This document shows, in pieces, positions 1-10,604 of a stretch of DNA of 64,000 bases. This DNA comes from Styela clava (taxonomy: Eukaryota; Chordata; Ascidiacea; Stolidobranchia; Styelidae), in assembly GCF_964204865.1 (NCBI RefSeq), contig NC_135262.1, forward strand, positions 4,464,001 to 4,528,000, in the 5' to 3' direction. How positions within the stretch are numbered: the first letter of the stretch is position 1; each line of letters begins with the position of its first letter. The translations under genes were made by a program, and so were the position numbers. The notes below the pieces were generated by a model that saw only the letters and a list, made by a program, of their open reading frames with translations, did not search any database and had not been told where the DNA came from.

Positions 1-354
1 GAAAGATTCAGTGATAAACACCGATTAGAGAAAAATATTCGATTCAAGTCGAAAAATTATTCGATTTTGGACAGCCCTACCTATTAGCCAGTCAATTGAA
101 TCATATTTTATAAACATGCAAGACTTTACATGCCCCTTGTATACCAACAATTAGTGGTAGCTTAATTTTGAAGCATGTAGCTTCAATTGGAATCAAAATT
201 TTTATGAAATGCTCCCTTTGATAATTTCTAGTAGCTATCAACATAAACCCAACCCAATAAATTCCAGTAATATTTTTTAACCAATTGCTAAACTTCTCCA
301 GGTTGCATGGACATATTTTAGTGAACATAAGTTAATTAGAATAATAACTTGACA
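1..354. other. 5' flank of kelch gene 1, with the right end of an old hAT element
   Basis: Bases 1-79 are the right-hand remnant of a hAT-type element that is complete in the third array unit (8321-8675). They end in the same terminal sequence (CAGCCCTA), followed by the same target copy CCTATTAG at 80-87. From 80 to the start codon the sequence matches the flanks of kelch genes 2 (4492-4767) and 3 (8676-8951) almost base for base. This shared flank of about 270 bp probably carries the common promoter, but no TATA box or other core element could be identified with confidence. Confidence 0.6.
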
Positions 355-1998
355 ATGGCAAAGGTTTCGGATAAAGAGTTTGATTTGGATATTGATGTAA
401 ATGAACACAATGCATTGATGATGGAAAAAATGCATAGTATGAGGAAAGACGGACAACATTCTGACCTCGTCATCAAAGTAGGAAGTGAGGAGTTCCTGGT
501 TCACAAGAACATGATGTCAGCGGGTTCTGATTATTTCGATGCGATGTTGTCACATGATAACTTGGAGACCAACACAGGAATTGTTGACATGCAAGATGTT
601 GATGTGGAATCAGTAAAGGTTTGCATTGATTACATTTACACTGGAAAAGCTTCAATTACCTTGGAAAGAAGTGAACAACTACTCCATGTTGCAACTTTGA
701 TGCAGTTGTCAGTACTTTGTGATAAGATAGCTGAGTTCCTCAAAGCTAAGTTGGATGTGAAATCATTTCTCATCATCAAACAAATTGCTTCTATGTTTGA
801 AATTCAAACATTAATAACAGCTTGTGATGATTTTGCATTGTCTAATATGGGAGCAATTTCTCAGGAAGAATGCTTCAATGAATTGGATGTGGAATTCATC
901 TCTTTCATGGTTGGATCGAAAAATTTATCTTATTCTGAGGATTCTAAACTTGCTGTTCTTCTGCAGTGGATCAAAGCTGATATTGACCAACGAAGGAAGC
1001 TTCTGGTTGAAATGATAAATTTAATAAACCTGAACAATGTTTCTTATCGATATGCAACATTCTTAGTGGAAAATGAAAGACTGTGTTCTGAATCACCTGT
1101 GATTTTGAAATTATTGTTTCTCAAAATGGCGGAGAAGTTTGGCGTTGAAGGAGCATCTGCAGAAATCCCCGCTAGTGCATCTGAATTCAATGCTTTTGCT
1201 GTTTTTGACAAGACTTCCAAAACAATAAATTCATTCTATCCAGAAAAAAGTGAATGGCAGGAATTAAAAAATCTGCATGATAGTATGATAAACAGCAATT
1301 ACACTGCTGTCATGGTGAAGGATTTTATCTATGTTTTTATTGGTAATTGTTCAGTATATCGAATTAATATTTCTGAACCAGATTCAACTTGGAATAAAAT
1401 TGCTGATCATCAATGTCACCATGGTCAATATTTACGAGCAGCAGTTTGTGATGGATTCATTTATTTGTGTGACAAGGAAACATTGGACGAGTACAATATC
1501 AGTCAAAACATGTGGACGGTGGTAAAAAGTGAAAAAATTACGCTATACAATTGTACTTTAGTTGGACTGCAGGAATCACTTTATGTAATAGGAGGTTTTT
1601 TAAATGGTAGTTTATCCTCAGTGAGTCGATATTCACAACAATCTTCTTGGTCTTCAGTCAAAGCGATGAATGTTCACAGGCAAAATCCTGCTGCTACTGT
1701 TTATGGAAATCGAATATTTGTAGCAGGCGGATTTGATGGTGTATATTTATCTAGTACAGAGTTCTATAATCCACAAACAGATTCTTGGACAAATTTATCA
1801 TCCATGACTGTTCCTCGGGGTGGTTTTTGTCTTTATGCTGTAGAAAACAAACTATTTGCAATTGGAGGTAATAGACAGGGATCAAAATCAATTGAGAAAT
1901 ACAATTTTGAATCAAGTCGTTGGGAGCATCTTATGAATTTTCCAGATAATATGGATATTGCTCCACGAGCCAGTCTGGCATTTAAACTTCCACCATAG
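355..1998 (+). CDS. Kelch-like protein 1 (BTB-BACK-Kelch, array gene 1)
   Basis: Single-exon gene of 547 aa. The start is the ATG at 355; the upstream in-frame TTG at 349 is not a plausible start. Residues about 35-137 form a BTB/POZ domain (HSDL, then VHKNMMSAGSDYFDAML), used in this family for dimerisation and Cullin-3 binding. About 140-245 is a BACK domain (SEDSKLAVLLQWIKAD). About 275-547 is a kelch beta-propeller with repeated GG and spaced Y/W pairs (IFVAGGFDG, LFAIGG). Such proteins normally present substrates to a Cullin-3 ubiquitin ligase in the cytoplasm. The paralogues at 4768 and 8952 are nearly identical in the BTB-BACK half and clearly more different in the propeller. The length is slightly short for the family (typically about 570-620 aa). 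The substrate cannot be inferred and orthology to a named KLHL is unclear. Confidence 0.93.
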   Translation: MAKVSDKEFDLDIDVNEHNALMMEKMHSMRKDGQHSDLVIKVGSEEFLVHKNMMSAGSDYFDAMLSHDNLETNTGIVDMQDVDVESVKVCIDYIYTGKASITLERSEQLLHVATLMQLSVLCDKIAEFLKAKLDVKSFLIIKQIASMFEIQTLITACDDFALSNMGAISQEECFNELDVEFISFMVGSKNLSYSEDSKLAVLLQWIKADIDQRRKLLVEMINLINLNNVSYRYATFLVENERLCSESPVILKLLFLKMAEKFGVEGASAEIPASASEFNAFAVFDKTSKTINSFYPEKSEWQELKNLHDSMINSNYTAVMVKDFIYVFIGNCSVYRINISEPDSTWNKIADHQCHHGQYLRAAVCDGFIYLCDKETLDEYNISQNMWTVVKSEKITLYNCTLVGLQESLYVIGGFLNGSLSSVSRYSQQSSWSSVKAMNVHRQNPAATVYGNRIFVAGGFDGVYLSSTEFYNPQTDSWTNLSSMTVPRGGFCLYAVENKLFAIGGNRQGSKSIEKYNFESSRWEHLMNFPDNMDIAPRASLAFKLPP

Positions 1999-3294
1999 TC
2001 AATGATAAATTTATTGCATCAGCATTGAGATTATAAAACAGGCCACTATGAGTTCCACTTGTTTTTGAATGTTTCCATTTTATTGATTCATATATTTTAA
2101 AAATGGGATAATGAAGGATAATATTTGTGAAGTGATTTTTGTGTCAGTGCTGAATTGTACTGACCCTTCCATCTCATCTTTGAGTTTGAGAAACTTAAAC
2201 AATTTAAATCATGTATTAATATGAACATCTCCTATACTCTCTATATCTATATAGAGTTTTATACTCTGTATTGTCCTAATTTGGTTCCTTAAATTTCATT
2301 TTTGTTCGTTACATGACTTACTGGTGTGAAACTGGCCACTGTTCTTATTCTCTCTTTTATTTGTCTTTACTGGCTCTATAGCTGAAGCAATGAGTTCTAT
2401 GAATGATTTTTCTGAGGTTCAATTATAGGAAGAAACTTCTTATTTATAAGTTTTGTGTGCGGCTGAACTCAAATTTTTCATTCAGTGCAATTATTTTACA
2501 TATTTAGCAACTTATTTGTATTTTGGCCAAGTTTCTAGTAATCTCAATTTATGTGAGAAATTCAGGTCTCACTCCTAGTGAACTATATCCTATAATTGTT
2601 ACTTTTTGTATTTGTGTATTTCTTATCTTACGAGTGTTATAAAAAGCTTAATTTGGGAGTGAGAATGAACATTACACCTGTTATGGTTTCAAAATAACAT
2701 ACAGTTTTTCAATAATAAATATGACATGGTTGCTGGGTTCATGATACAGTTATCACTTAATTTTCTTCAATATTTTGTAAATTATTGAGATCACATGGAA
2801 TTGAACTACGGTATGTTAGGATTACAGTTTAACATCTTGGATTCAAATCCCATGCCGACCACCTCACTTAGTATATCACAACTTAGATGGTCTAACTTTC
2901 TCAAGCTGACCCATATATACTTTGCTTTCCTATATTATTCATATAATAATTCCTATACTTGGCTAAATCGTGGAATCAGACTTGTGTCGTAGCATTAAGC
3001 AACCACTGTCAATGGCAATAAATTTTGAATCACCAACAGAGTTCGTTATTGTGCATTGCCAAACGAGATTTTTATAATATCTGTGTCGAAAAGTTGGAAT
3101 AAAAATCATTCAACAATTTCTTCACATATATTGTATGCTATGCATGGAACTTCCTCTGCATTTAATATTGTGTTGTATTATATTTAGTTTTATATCTAGT
3201 GTATATCTAGATGATGTAACTTTCTTTTGTTGTGGAGTCAACTCTCCTATCAATAAACATCTGGAATGAAAAATAAACAAATATCATTCGGTAC
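1999..3294. other. 3' flank of kelch gene 1, no gene seen
   Basis: AT-rich sequence with no convincing coding frame. It is colinear with the 3' flanks of kelch genes 2 and 3: recognisable shared stretches occur at 2795-3000, 7262-7700 and 12020-12180. The end (about 3170-3230) matches the region just upstream of the B-type kelch start at 12356, so a B-type gene probably once began here and has been lost, leaving the GST-kappa pseudogene in its place. Confidence 0.55.
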
Positions 3295-3618
3295 ATGTTT
3301 GAATTTCTTGACCGAATATCTGAATACTATCATGTTTCGTTCCAACTTCCGAAAAACATAGAACAGGATTTCTTTGTGAAAGGTTCAGTTAAAGCTCAGC
3401 GTCTTGACATTTCTGTAAATAGAAGTTTACAAGAAGCATGTGAAGCAGCTGGTTTGTCTTCCACAGAATCTTCCAATGCTTTGGTACTTCATATGCTATT
3501 GAGTGCGAGGTGTTTGGCACTCCTAAATATATATTACACAAAAATGGAAGATGGAATGGAAGGACATGTTGTTTGGTACTGATAGAATCTTCCTTCCGCC
3601 AGTGTTCCCGAAATAATG
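3295..3618 (+). pseudogene. Glutathione S-transferase kappa pseudogene (second-exon fragment)
   Basis: The frame from 3295 matches the second exon of the intact GST-kappa gene at 19461-19929: EYYHVSFQLPKN against EYYDVKFKFPTD, then VKGSVKAQRL against VKGSMKAQRL, then SLQEACEAAGLS against SLREACLAANLS. About 25-30 codons between the last two blocks are missing. The C-terminal part continues only after frame changes: a +1 shift near 3481 gives VFGTPKYILHKNG, and a further shift near 3560 gives MLFGTDRIFLPP, matching GLPSYVVEHNG and LLFGTDRLFLL of the intact gene. There is no first exon upstream and no splice acceptor, although similarity begins exactly where the intact exon 2 begins. It is therefore a dead copy, on the opposite strand to its parent. 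Confidence 0.85.
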
Positions 3619-3639
3619 ATTGAATATGAACTGATAAGT

Positions 3640-3810
3640 AAATTGAACTCGGTTTTCATATTTTGTATATTTGAAAATCTTTTAATTCTTTACTGTGTAA
3701 TTTTGGTTTTGATGAATGAAAATAAAAAATCCTCTAAAAATAAGCCCTGGTGTTATTTTTTGAAAGAGAATTGAAATAAGACCCGGTCTAATTTTTGAGG
3801 AAACACGGTA
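3640..3810. mobile_element. Truncated TA-target MITE (CCGTGTTTCC family)
   Basis: The right terminus (GAGGAAACACGG followed by TA at 3809-3810) and the interior match the elements at 11490-11893, 20002-20263 and 39940-40220. The left terminal repeat is missing. It lies directly behind the GST-kappa pseudogene. Confidence 0.6.
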
Positions 3811-4767
3811 TACTTCTTGTATTATATTATTTTGACTTTGTAGCACACCCATTTTGTGCACCAATGTTGTCATAAAAATTTCTTTAAAATGTTAAAATTT
3901 TATTGGGTTATTTTTAAATTATTCATTTTGTATTGCTTTCATATCATGTAAGATTATTGCATACTTTGTCAATGGCCACATTTAAATTTACATTTTGATG
4001 AAAATTTTGAGTTAAGTTCCATTTGTCTTTGAATGTGATCATATTTTTTGTTCATTTGCTCGGAACAAGGCTTTAGACAAATTATAGCAAAAATATATTT
4101 GTTGTTGAACCGATTAATCATCATTAGTAAGTATAATAGAAAAAGCCCTTTCATATTCATCCCATAAGGAGTGAAAATCAATACCATAGCTTAGTCATAT
4201 AGTGAACTACTTACTGCCTCTTATTCAATTACCAGACCAAGAGGTATATTTTCTCTGGTTATTCAGCCTAGATCAGTGGTATTGAACCTTTTTGGTGTAG
4301 CGAAATATTGCCCTTCGCATAACTGGTTTCTCAATATTTCTCTCACCTTCATTTTGTGTTGAAAAAAATGCCTAGTAGCCTGTTATCAGCAATTTCATGC
4401 ATGTTTATAACTGAAAGATTCAGTGATAAACACCGATTAGAGCAAAATATTCGATTCAAGTCGAAAAATTATTCGATTTTGGACAGTCCTACCTATTAGC
4501 CAGTCAATTGAACCATATTTTATAAACATGCAAGACTTTACATGCCCCTTGTATACCAACAATTAGTGGTAGCTTAATTTTGAAGCATGTAGCTTCAATT
4601 GGAATCAAAATTTTCATGAAATGCTCCATTTGATGATTTCTAGTAGCTATCAACATAAACCCAGCCCAATAAATTCCAGTAATATTTTTTAACCAGTTGC
4701 TAAACTTCTCCAGGTTGCATGGTCATATTTTTTGTGAATATAAGTTAAATACAGTAATAACTTGACA
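3811..4767. other. Spacer between array units 1 and 2, no gene seen
   Basis: AT-rich with no supported gene. About 4274-4310 looks like the left end of a hAT-like element (CAGTGGTATTGAACC). From about 4310 to 4491 the sequence is the right half of the same hAT copy that is complete at 8321-8675, again followed by CCTATTAG (4492-4499). Bases 4411-4767 repeat positions 1-354 of this window, marking the start of the second duplicated unit. Confidence 0.6.
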
Positions 4768-6414
4768 ATGGCAAAGGTTTCAGATGATGAGTTTGATTTG
4801 GATATTGATGTAAATGAACACAATGCATTGATGATGGAAAAAATGCATAGTATGAGAAAAGATGGACAGCATTCTGACCTCGTCATCAAAGTAGGAAGTG
4901 AAGAGTTCCTGGTTCACAAGAACATGATGTCAGCAGGTTCTGATTATTTTGATGCCATGTTATCACATGATAACTTAGAGACCAACACAGGAATTGTTAA
5001 AATGCAAGATGTTGATGTGGAATCAGTAAAGGTTTGCATTGATTACATTTACACTGGAAAAGCTTCAATTATTTTGGAGAAAAGTGAACAACTACTCCAT
5101 GTTGCAACTTTGATGCAGTTATCAGTACTTTGTGATAAGATAGCCGAGTTTCTCAAAGCTAAGTTGGACGTGAAAACACTTCCCTTTATCAAACAAACTG
5201 CTTCTATGTTTGAAATCCAAACATTAATAACAGCTTGTGATGATTTTGCACTGTCTAATATGGGAGCAATTTCTCAGGAAGAATACTTCAATGAATTGGA
5301 TGTGGAATTCATCTCTTTCATGGTTGGATCGAAAAATTTATCTTATTCTGAGGATTCTAAACTTGCTGTTCTTCTGCAGTGGATCAAAGCTGATATTGAC
5401 CAACGAAGGAAGCTTCTGGTTGAAATGATAAATCTGATAAACCTGAACAATCTTTCTTCTCCATATGCAACATCCTTGGTGGAAAATGAAAGCCTATGTT
5501 CTGAATCACCTGTAATCATGAAATTATTGTTTCTCAAAATAGCTGAGAAAATTGGTGTTAAAGGAGAATTTGTACAAATTCCTGCTAATTCCTTTGAATT
5601 CGATGTCTTTGCTGTTTTTGACAAGTTTTCGAGGAAAATCAAAACATTCCAGTCGGAAACAAATGAATGGCAGGATCTAAAAAATCTGCATGATAGTATG
5701 GTAAATAGCTATTACACTGCAGTCATGGTGAAGGATTTTATCTACGTTTTCATGGAAAATTGTTCAGTATATCGAGTTAATATTTTTGACACCGATTCAA
5801 CTTGGAATAAAATGGCTGATCATCAATGTCACCATGGCCAATATTTACGAACAGCAGTTTGTAATGGATTCATTTATTTGTGTGACAATGAAACATTGGC
5901 GGGATACAATATCAGAAAAAATATCTGGCGTGTGATCAAAAGTGAAAAAGTTATGTTGAAGTTTTGTGCATTAGTTGGACTGCAAGAATCAATTTACGTG
6001 TTAGGGGGTTATTTTGAAGGTCGGAGTTTATCATCAGTGAATCGATATTCCCAACTGTCCCTTTGGTCCGCAATCAAAGCGATGAATGTTGCTAGACAGG
6101 TTCCTGCTGCTACTGCTTATGGGAATCGAATATTTGTGGCAGGCGGATTTGACAATGGATCCTTAGCCAGTTCAGAGTTTTATGATCCACTGATAGATTC
6201 TTGGACAAATTTAGCTTCTATGACTGTTCCTCGGTATAGTTTTTGCCTTTCTACTGCTTGCAGTGAATTATTTGCAATAGGGGGTAAAGAAGACAGAACA
6301 AGATCAATTGAGAAATACAATTTTGAATCAAGTCGTTGGGAGCATCTTTTGAATTTTCCAAGAAATATGAATATTGCTCGAGTTGCCAGTCTGGCATTCA
6401 AACTTCCACAATAG
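4768..6414 (+). CDS. Kelch-like protein 2 (BTB-BACK-Kelch, array gene 2)
   Basis: Single-exon gene of 548 aa starting at the ATG at 4768 (the in-frame TTG at 4762 is rejected as a start). Order: short N-terminus FDLDIDVNEH, BTB about 35-137, BACK about 140-245, kelch propeller to the end (VLGGYF, IFVAGGFDNG, LFAIGGKED). The BTB and BACK domains are almost identical to those of gene 1, including an identical stretch around HSDLVIKVGSEEFLVHKN. Substitutions cluster in the propeller and in the linker before it (about residues 255-290). The expected role is a Cullin-3 adaptor with its own substrate range. The 5' flank is shared with genes 1 and 3, so similar expression is likely. All repeats look intact. 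Confidence 0.93.
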   Translation: MAKVSDDEFDLDIDVNEHNALMMEKMHSMRKDGQHSDLVIKVGSEEFLVHKNMMSAGSDYFDAMLSHDNLETNTGIVKMQDVDVESVKVCIDYIYTGKASIILEKSEQLLHVATLMQLSVLCDKIAEFLKAKLDVKTLPFIKQTASMFEIQTLITACDDFALSNMGAISQEEYFNELDVEFISFMVGSKNLSYSEDSKLAVLLQWIKADIDQRRKLLVEMINLINLNNLSSPYATSLVENESLCSESPVIMKLLFLKIAEKIGVKGEFVQIPANSFEFDVFAVFDKFSRKIKTFQSETNEWQDLKNLHDSMVNSYYTAVMVKDFIYVFMENCSVYRVNIFDTDSTWNKMADHQCHHGQYLRTAVCNGFIYLCDNETLAGYNIRKNIWRVIKSEKVMLKFCALVGLQESIYVLGGYFEGRSLSSVNRYSQLSLWSAIKAMNVARQVPAATAYGNRIFVAGGFDNGSLASSEFYDPLIDSWTNLASMTVPRYSFCLSTACSELFAIGGKEDRTRSIEKYNFESSRWEHLLNFPRNMNIARVASLAFKLPQ

Positions 6415-7426
6415 TAAATGCTATATTTATTGCATCTGCATTAAGAGTGTATGAAACAGACCACTATGAGTTCCACTTGATTGTTAAGCATTTCAATTAT
6501 TTAAATTATCTATTTTGATAATATATGTAGCAAACATAGAATGATTATTATAGGACAATTTCAGTATACAGTGGTATACTGAAGCATACATTCAGTATAC
6601 AAGTGGGCCAGATGAAATACTTACCTTAAGTGGGCCATAATTTGCCCACTCCTGTTCTATACTCTGTATCGTTTAAATTTGGTTTGTTCCTTAAATTTAT
6701 TTTTCTTTAAAACATAACTTGATGGTGTGAAACTGGCACCTGTTTTTTTATGCCTGTTTTGCTTTTTTTCCTGAATGACAAGGCTGTTGAGGAAATGAGA
6801 TTTATTAAATTTCTTTTCAATACGATTTCAATTTAAGGAAGAAGCTCCCACCCTTGATGAGCCTAATTTGTGGCTGAATTCAAAAGATATATGCACTGAT
6901 TTACTGTTTATTATTATATATATTTATATATATTGTATTTTGTTTTTTATTTACCGGTATCACATTTATAACTATATATTTTTTAGCCAAGTTTTTGAAA
7001 ATCTTCTTTTATGGGTAAATTTTTGGTTCCATTGTAAGTGAATTATATCTTATAATTGTTACCTTTTGTATTTGTATTTTTCTTCAGCTTGCTGGTGGGT
7101 GCAAAAGCCTAATTTGGGATTGAGATGAGACTTTACACTCATCATAGTTAGAGAAAATAATTAATTTGACAATGTATGCTAATAAAAAGGCATGGTTACT
7201 GGGTTCATCATACAGTGGTCATTTGATTTTTGTATTGTTCTGTATAACATTGTAATCACATATGATCGAACTATGTTAGGATCATAGTTTAGGATCTTGG
7301 ATTGAAACGCCATGCCCACTGCCTCACCTAGTACTAATTGTATATCACTCACAACTTAGATGATGTAACTTTTTGTTGTTGACCCATATATACATTTCTT
7401 ACCTCTATTTTTCATTAATAAATCGT
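6415..7426. other. 3' flank of kelch gene 2, no gene seen
   Basis: AT-rich and alignable to the 3' flank of gene 1. An extra segment at about 6560-6650 has GTGGGCC motifs and an end like those of hAT-related repeats, and is absent from unit 1. It contains an AT microsatellite-like stretch near 6910-6940. No coding frame is supported. Confidence 0.5.
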
Positions 7427-7660
7427 GGCGGTGTGGCTCATCCGGCTAAGCGTCGAATCCCATGCGTGGATAGGTATGTGTGAGAGGATTGCTGGGCTCC
7501 TCGCCGCCATATGGTGGTTTAGTAACCGCCGGTCAGTTACAGCATCCTCCATCAAGTCTATGCTTCCGAAAACAGATAACTAACTAATTCCATACCCGAC
7601 ATAAGGTTAAGTTGTGTTATCGACTTTCCTCTCCCCCGAGATAAATATGTAAATCCTAAT
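7427..7660 (+). mobile_element. tRNA-derived SINE copy
   Basis: Copy of the SINE family described in full at 38312-38630. It begins with the tRNA-like GGCGGTGTGGC head, has the GAATCCCATGCG segment, the central GTAACCGCCGGTCAGTTAC block, and the 3' tail ATAAATATGTAAATCC. The head is internally shortened, so the B box is incomplete. Confidence 0.75.
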
Positions 7661-7943
7661 CTCATACTTGGTTAAATCGAGAATAAGACATGTCTTGCAG
7701 CATTGAGCAAGCACTGCCAATGGCAAAAAAATTTAGAGTCATCTACAGAATTTGTAATTATGCATTCCCAATCGAGATTTTTATAATAATTGTGTTGAGA
7801 AGCTGGAGTGAAAATTTATCAGCAATTTCCTCAAATATTTTGTATGAAATGCTATACATGTAACACTTTACTGACTGCATTTAATATTGTGTTGTATTAT
7901 ATTTAGTTTTATATCTAGTGTATTGTCTAAATATTTTATTACA

Positions 7944-8159
7944 ATGGAATTTGATCTTGGTATTGTTGAAAATGAACACAAGAACATAATGATGAACATG
8001 ATGATGACGAAAGATGATGATCTGAGAAAGAGGAAACGTCATTCTGATCTCACAATTAAAGTAGGAAATGGAGTTATTATTCATTTGATTATCAATATTG
8101 ATGCTCATATTCGATTAGAAAATTGCAGAACCCCTGTACTGTATTGGAGACACCCTTAA
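7944..8159 (+). pseudogene. Truncated B-type kelch gene (N-terminal fragment)
   Basis: The frame starts MEFDLGIVENEHKN and runs to HSDLTIKVG, matching the first 40 or so codons of kelch gene 4 (MEFDLGIDENEHKN at 12356). Similarity stops near position 8070; the remaining codons to the stop at 8159 are unrelated. The upstream 150 bp also match the gene 4 flank. This is the B-type member of array unit 2, cut off inside the BTB domain, with no BACK or kelch part remaining nearby. Translation would give a 71 aa fragment lacking most of the BTB fold, so it is most likely dead. Confidence 0.85.
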
Positions 8160-8320
8160 TTGAAAACCACTGTTCAAGATTAATGTCACAGATATAGATA
8201 ATGAATACCTTGCACCTGCGAAATATCAAGCGTTCCTGTCACTTATGATCATCTCACGAGATTCTAACTTGCATGTTATCAGCATTGCAATGGCAAGCTT
8301 GTTCCAAAATTACCTATTAG

Positions 8321-8675
8321 TAGGGCTGTCCAAGCGAACAGAGTATTCAAAATCGAATCGCAAGTTTTTCGAATCATTTTTGGGCTGATTTGCAAATCGC
8401 GAAAATTTGGTACATAAAGCGAAAAAAGCCTATTGACTACCTTTGCACAGCGTTTTTCTACCTTTGCACAGCGTTTTTCACTGAGCAACCGGCAGCGCCT
8501 TGTGCTTAGATGACTCTCGTCTTTCGCATAACTGGTTTCCCGATATTTCTCTCTCCTACATATTTCGTTAAAAATGAATGCCTGGTGGTACGTTATTAGC
8601 AATTTCATGCATGTTCATAATTGAAAAGTCATTATCGATTCGAATCAAAAAACAATTCGATTTTGGAAAGCCCTA
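8321..8675. mobile_element. hAT-type non-autonomous element, 355 bp, with 8-bp target duplication
   Basis: Terminal inverted repeats TAGGGCTGTCCAA (left) and TTGGAAAGCCCTA (right) are flanked by identical 8-bp copies CCTATTAG at 8313-8320 and 8676-8683. There is no transposase frame. Its right half is also present upstream of kelch genes 1 and 2, so the insertion predates the duplication of the kelch units. A 20-bp unit ending in GCACAGCGTTTTT is repeated twice at about 8438-8479. Confidence 0.85.
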
Positions 8676-8951
8676 CCTATTAGCCAGTCAATTTATATAT
8701 CTTATAAACATGCAAGACTCTACATTCCTCTAGTATACCAACAATTGGTTGCACCTCAATCATGAAGCATGTAGTTTCAATTAGAATCAGAATTTTTTCG
8801 TAATGCTGTATTCGAAAATCTCTAGCAGTCTCTATCAACATAAACCTAATCTAATGGATTCCAGTAATATTTTTTAACCAATTGCTAAACTTCTCCAGGT
8901 TGCATGGTCATATTTTAGTGAACATAAGTTAATTAGAATAATACCTTGACA

Positions 8952-10604
8952 ATGGCAAAGGTTTCGTATAATAAGTTTGATTTGGATATTGATGTAAATG
9001 AACACAATGCATTAATGATGGGAAAAATGCATAGTATGAGAAAAGACGGACAACATTCTGACCTCGTCATCAAAGTAGGAAGTGAAGAGTTCCTGGTTCA
9101 CAAGAACTTGATGTCAGCTGGTTCAGATTATTTTGATGCAATGTTGTCACATGATAACTTGGAAACCAACACAGGAATTGTTAACATGCAAGATGTTGAT
9201 GTGGAATCAGTAAAGGTTTGCATTGATTACATTTACACTGGAAAAGCTTCAATTACTTTGGAAAAAAGTGAACAAATACTCCATGTTGCAACTTTGATGC
9301 ACTTATCAGTACTTTGTGAGAAGATAGCTGAGTTTCTTAAAGCTAAGTTGGACGTGGAATCATTTTTCGTAATTAAACAAATCGCTTCTATGTTTGAAAT
9401 TCAAACATTAAAAACAGCATGTGATGATTTTGCATTGACTAATATGGGAGCAATTTCTCAGGAAGAATACTTCAATGAATTGGATGTGGAATTCATCTCC
9501 TTCTTGGTTGGATCGAAAAGTTTTGCTTATTCTGAAGATTCCAAACTTGCTGTTCTTCTGCAGTGGATCAAAGCTGATATTGACCAACGAAGGAAGCTTC
9601 TTGTTGAAATGATAAATCTGATAAAACTGAACAATGTTTCTTACCGATATGCAACATTCTTGGTGGAAAATGAAGTCCTGTGTTCTGAATCACTTGTAAT
9701 CGTGAAATCATTGTTCCTCAAAATGGCTGAGAAGTCTGGTGTTAAAGGAGAATCTGCAGAAATTCCCACTGATGCTTCTGAATTCAATACTTTTGCTGTT
9801 TTTGACAAGTTTTCAAAAAAAATTAAAACATTTCAGCCAGCGAAAAATGAATGGCAGGAACTAAAACATTTGCACGATAGTATGGTAAGAAGCTTATTCA
9901 CTGCAGTCAAGGTGAAGGATATCATCTATGTTTTTATGGAAAATCGTTCAGTATATTGTGTTAATATTTCTAGAACAGATTCAACTTGGAATAAAATGGC
10001 TGATTCTCAATTTAACCATGGCGAGTTTTTACGAACAGCAGTTTGTAATGAATTTATTTATTTGTGTGGCAATGAAACATTGGAAAAGTACGATATAGTC
10101 GAAAATATGTGGAGTGTGGTGAAAACTGATAAAATTACACTATTCAACTGTACATTAGCTGGATTCCAGCAATCAATTTACATACTAGGAGGTTCTAATA
10201 ATGGTAATAATTTATCATCGGTGAATCGATATTCACTGCCATCCACTTGGTCTTCATGCAAAGCCATGAATGTTTCTAGGATAATTCCTGCTGCCACTGT
10301 TTATAGGAATCGACTATTTGTGGCCGGAGGATTTAATAATGTAAACTTATCAAGTTCAGAGTTTTATGATTCTCAAACAGATTCTTGGACAACCTTATCA
10401 TCTATGACTGTTCCTCGGTATATTTTTTGCCTTTGCACTGTTGGTGATGAATTATTTGCAATAGGAGGTATCGGTAATAAAGAGGGATCAAAATCAATTG
10501 AGAAATACAGTTTTGAATCAAGTAGTTGGGAACATCTTATGAATTTTCAAGAAAATATGAATATTGCTCCACTTGCCTGTCTGGCATTTAAACTACCACT
10601 ATAG
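8952..10604 (+). CDS. Kelch-like protein 3 (BTB-BACK-Kelch, array gene 3)
   Basis: Single-exon gene of 550 aa from the ATG at 8952. BTB about 35-137, BACK about 140-245, kelch repeats about 275-550 (YILGGSNNG, LFVAGGFNN, LFAIGG). It is the third A-type copy. The BTB-BACK half differs from genes 1 and 2 at only scattered positions, and the propeller differs more. One repeat carries small insertions (GGIGNKEGS against GGNRQGS in gene 1). Its 5' flank (8676-8951) is the somewhat more diverged version of the shared promoter region. Expected role: Cullin-3 ubiquitin-ligase adaptor. All reading-frame features are intact. Confidence 0.93.
   Translation: MAKVSYNKFDLDIDVNEHNALMMGKMHSMRKDGQHSDLVIKVGSEEFLVHKNLMSAGSDYFDAMLSHDNLETNTGIVNMQDVDVESVKVCIDYIYTGKASITLEKSEQILHVATLMHLSVLCEKIAEFLKAKLDVESFFVIKQIASMFEIQTLKTACDDFALTNMGAISQEEYFNELDVEFISFLVGSKSFAYSEDSKLAVLLQWIKADIDQRRKLLVEMINLIKLNNVSYRYATFLVENEVLCSESLVIVKSLFLKMAEKSGVKGESAEIPTDASEFNTFAVFDKFSKKIKTFQPAKNEWQELKHLHDSMVRSLFTAVKVKDIIYVFMENRSVYCVNISRTDSTWNKMADSQFNHGEFLRTAVCNEFIYLCGNETLEKYDIVENMWSVVKTDKITLFNCTLAGFQQSIYILGGSNNGNNLSSVNRYSLPSTWSSCKAMNVSRIIPAATVYRNRLFVAGGFNNVNLSSSEFYDSQTDSWTTLSSMTVPRYIFCLCTVGDELFAIGGIGNKEGSKSIEKYSFESSSWEHLMNFQENMNIAPLACLAFKLPL

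Noticed and set aside
349-354. Upstream in-frame start for kelch gene 1 (and the same six bases before genes 2 and 3)
   Set aside because: The codon is TTG; the first ATG is six bases later in all three genes and gives the same conserved N-terminus.
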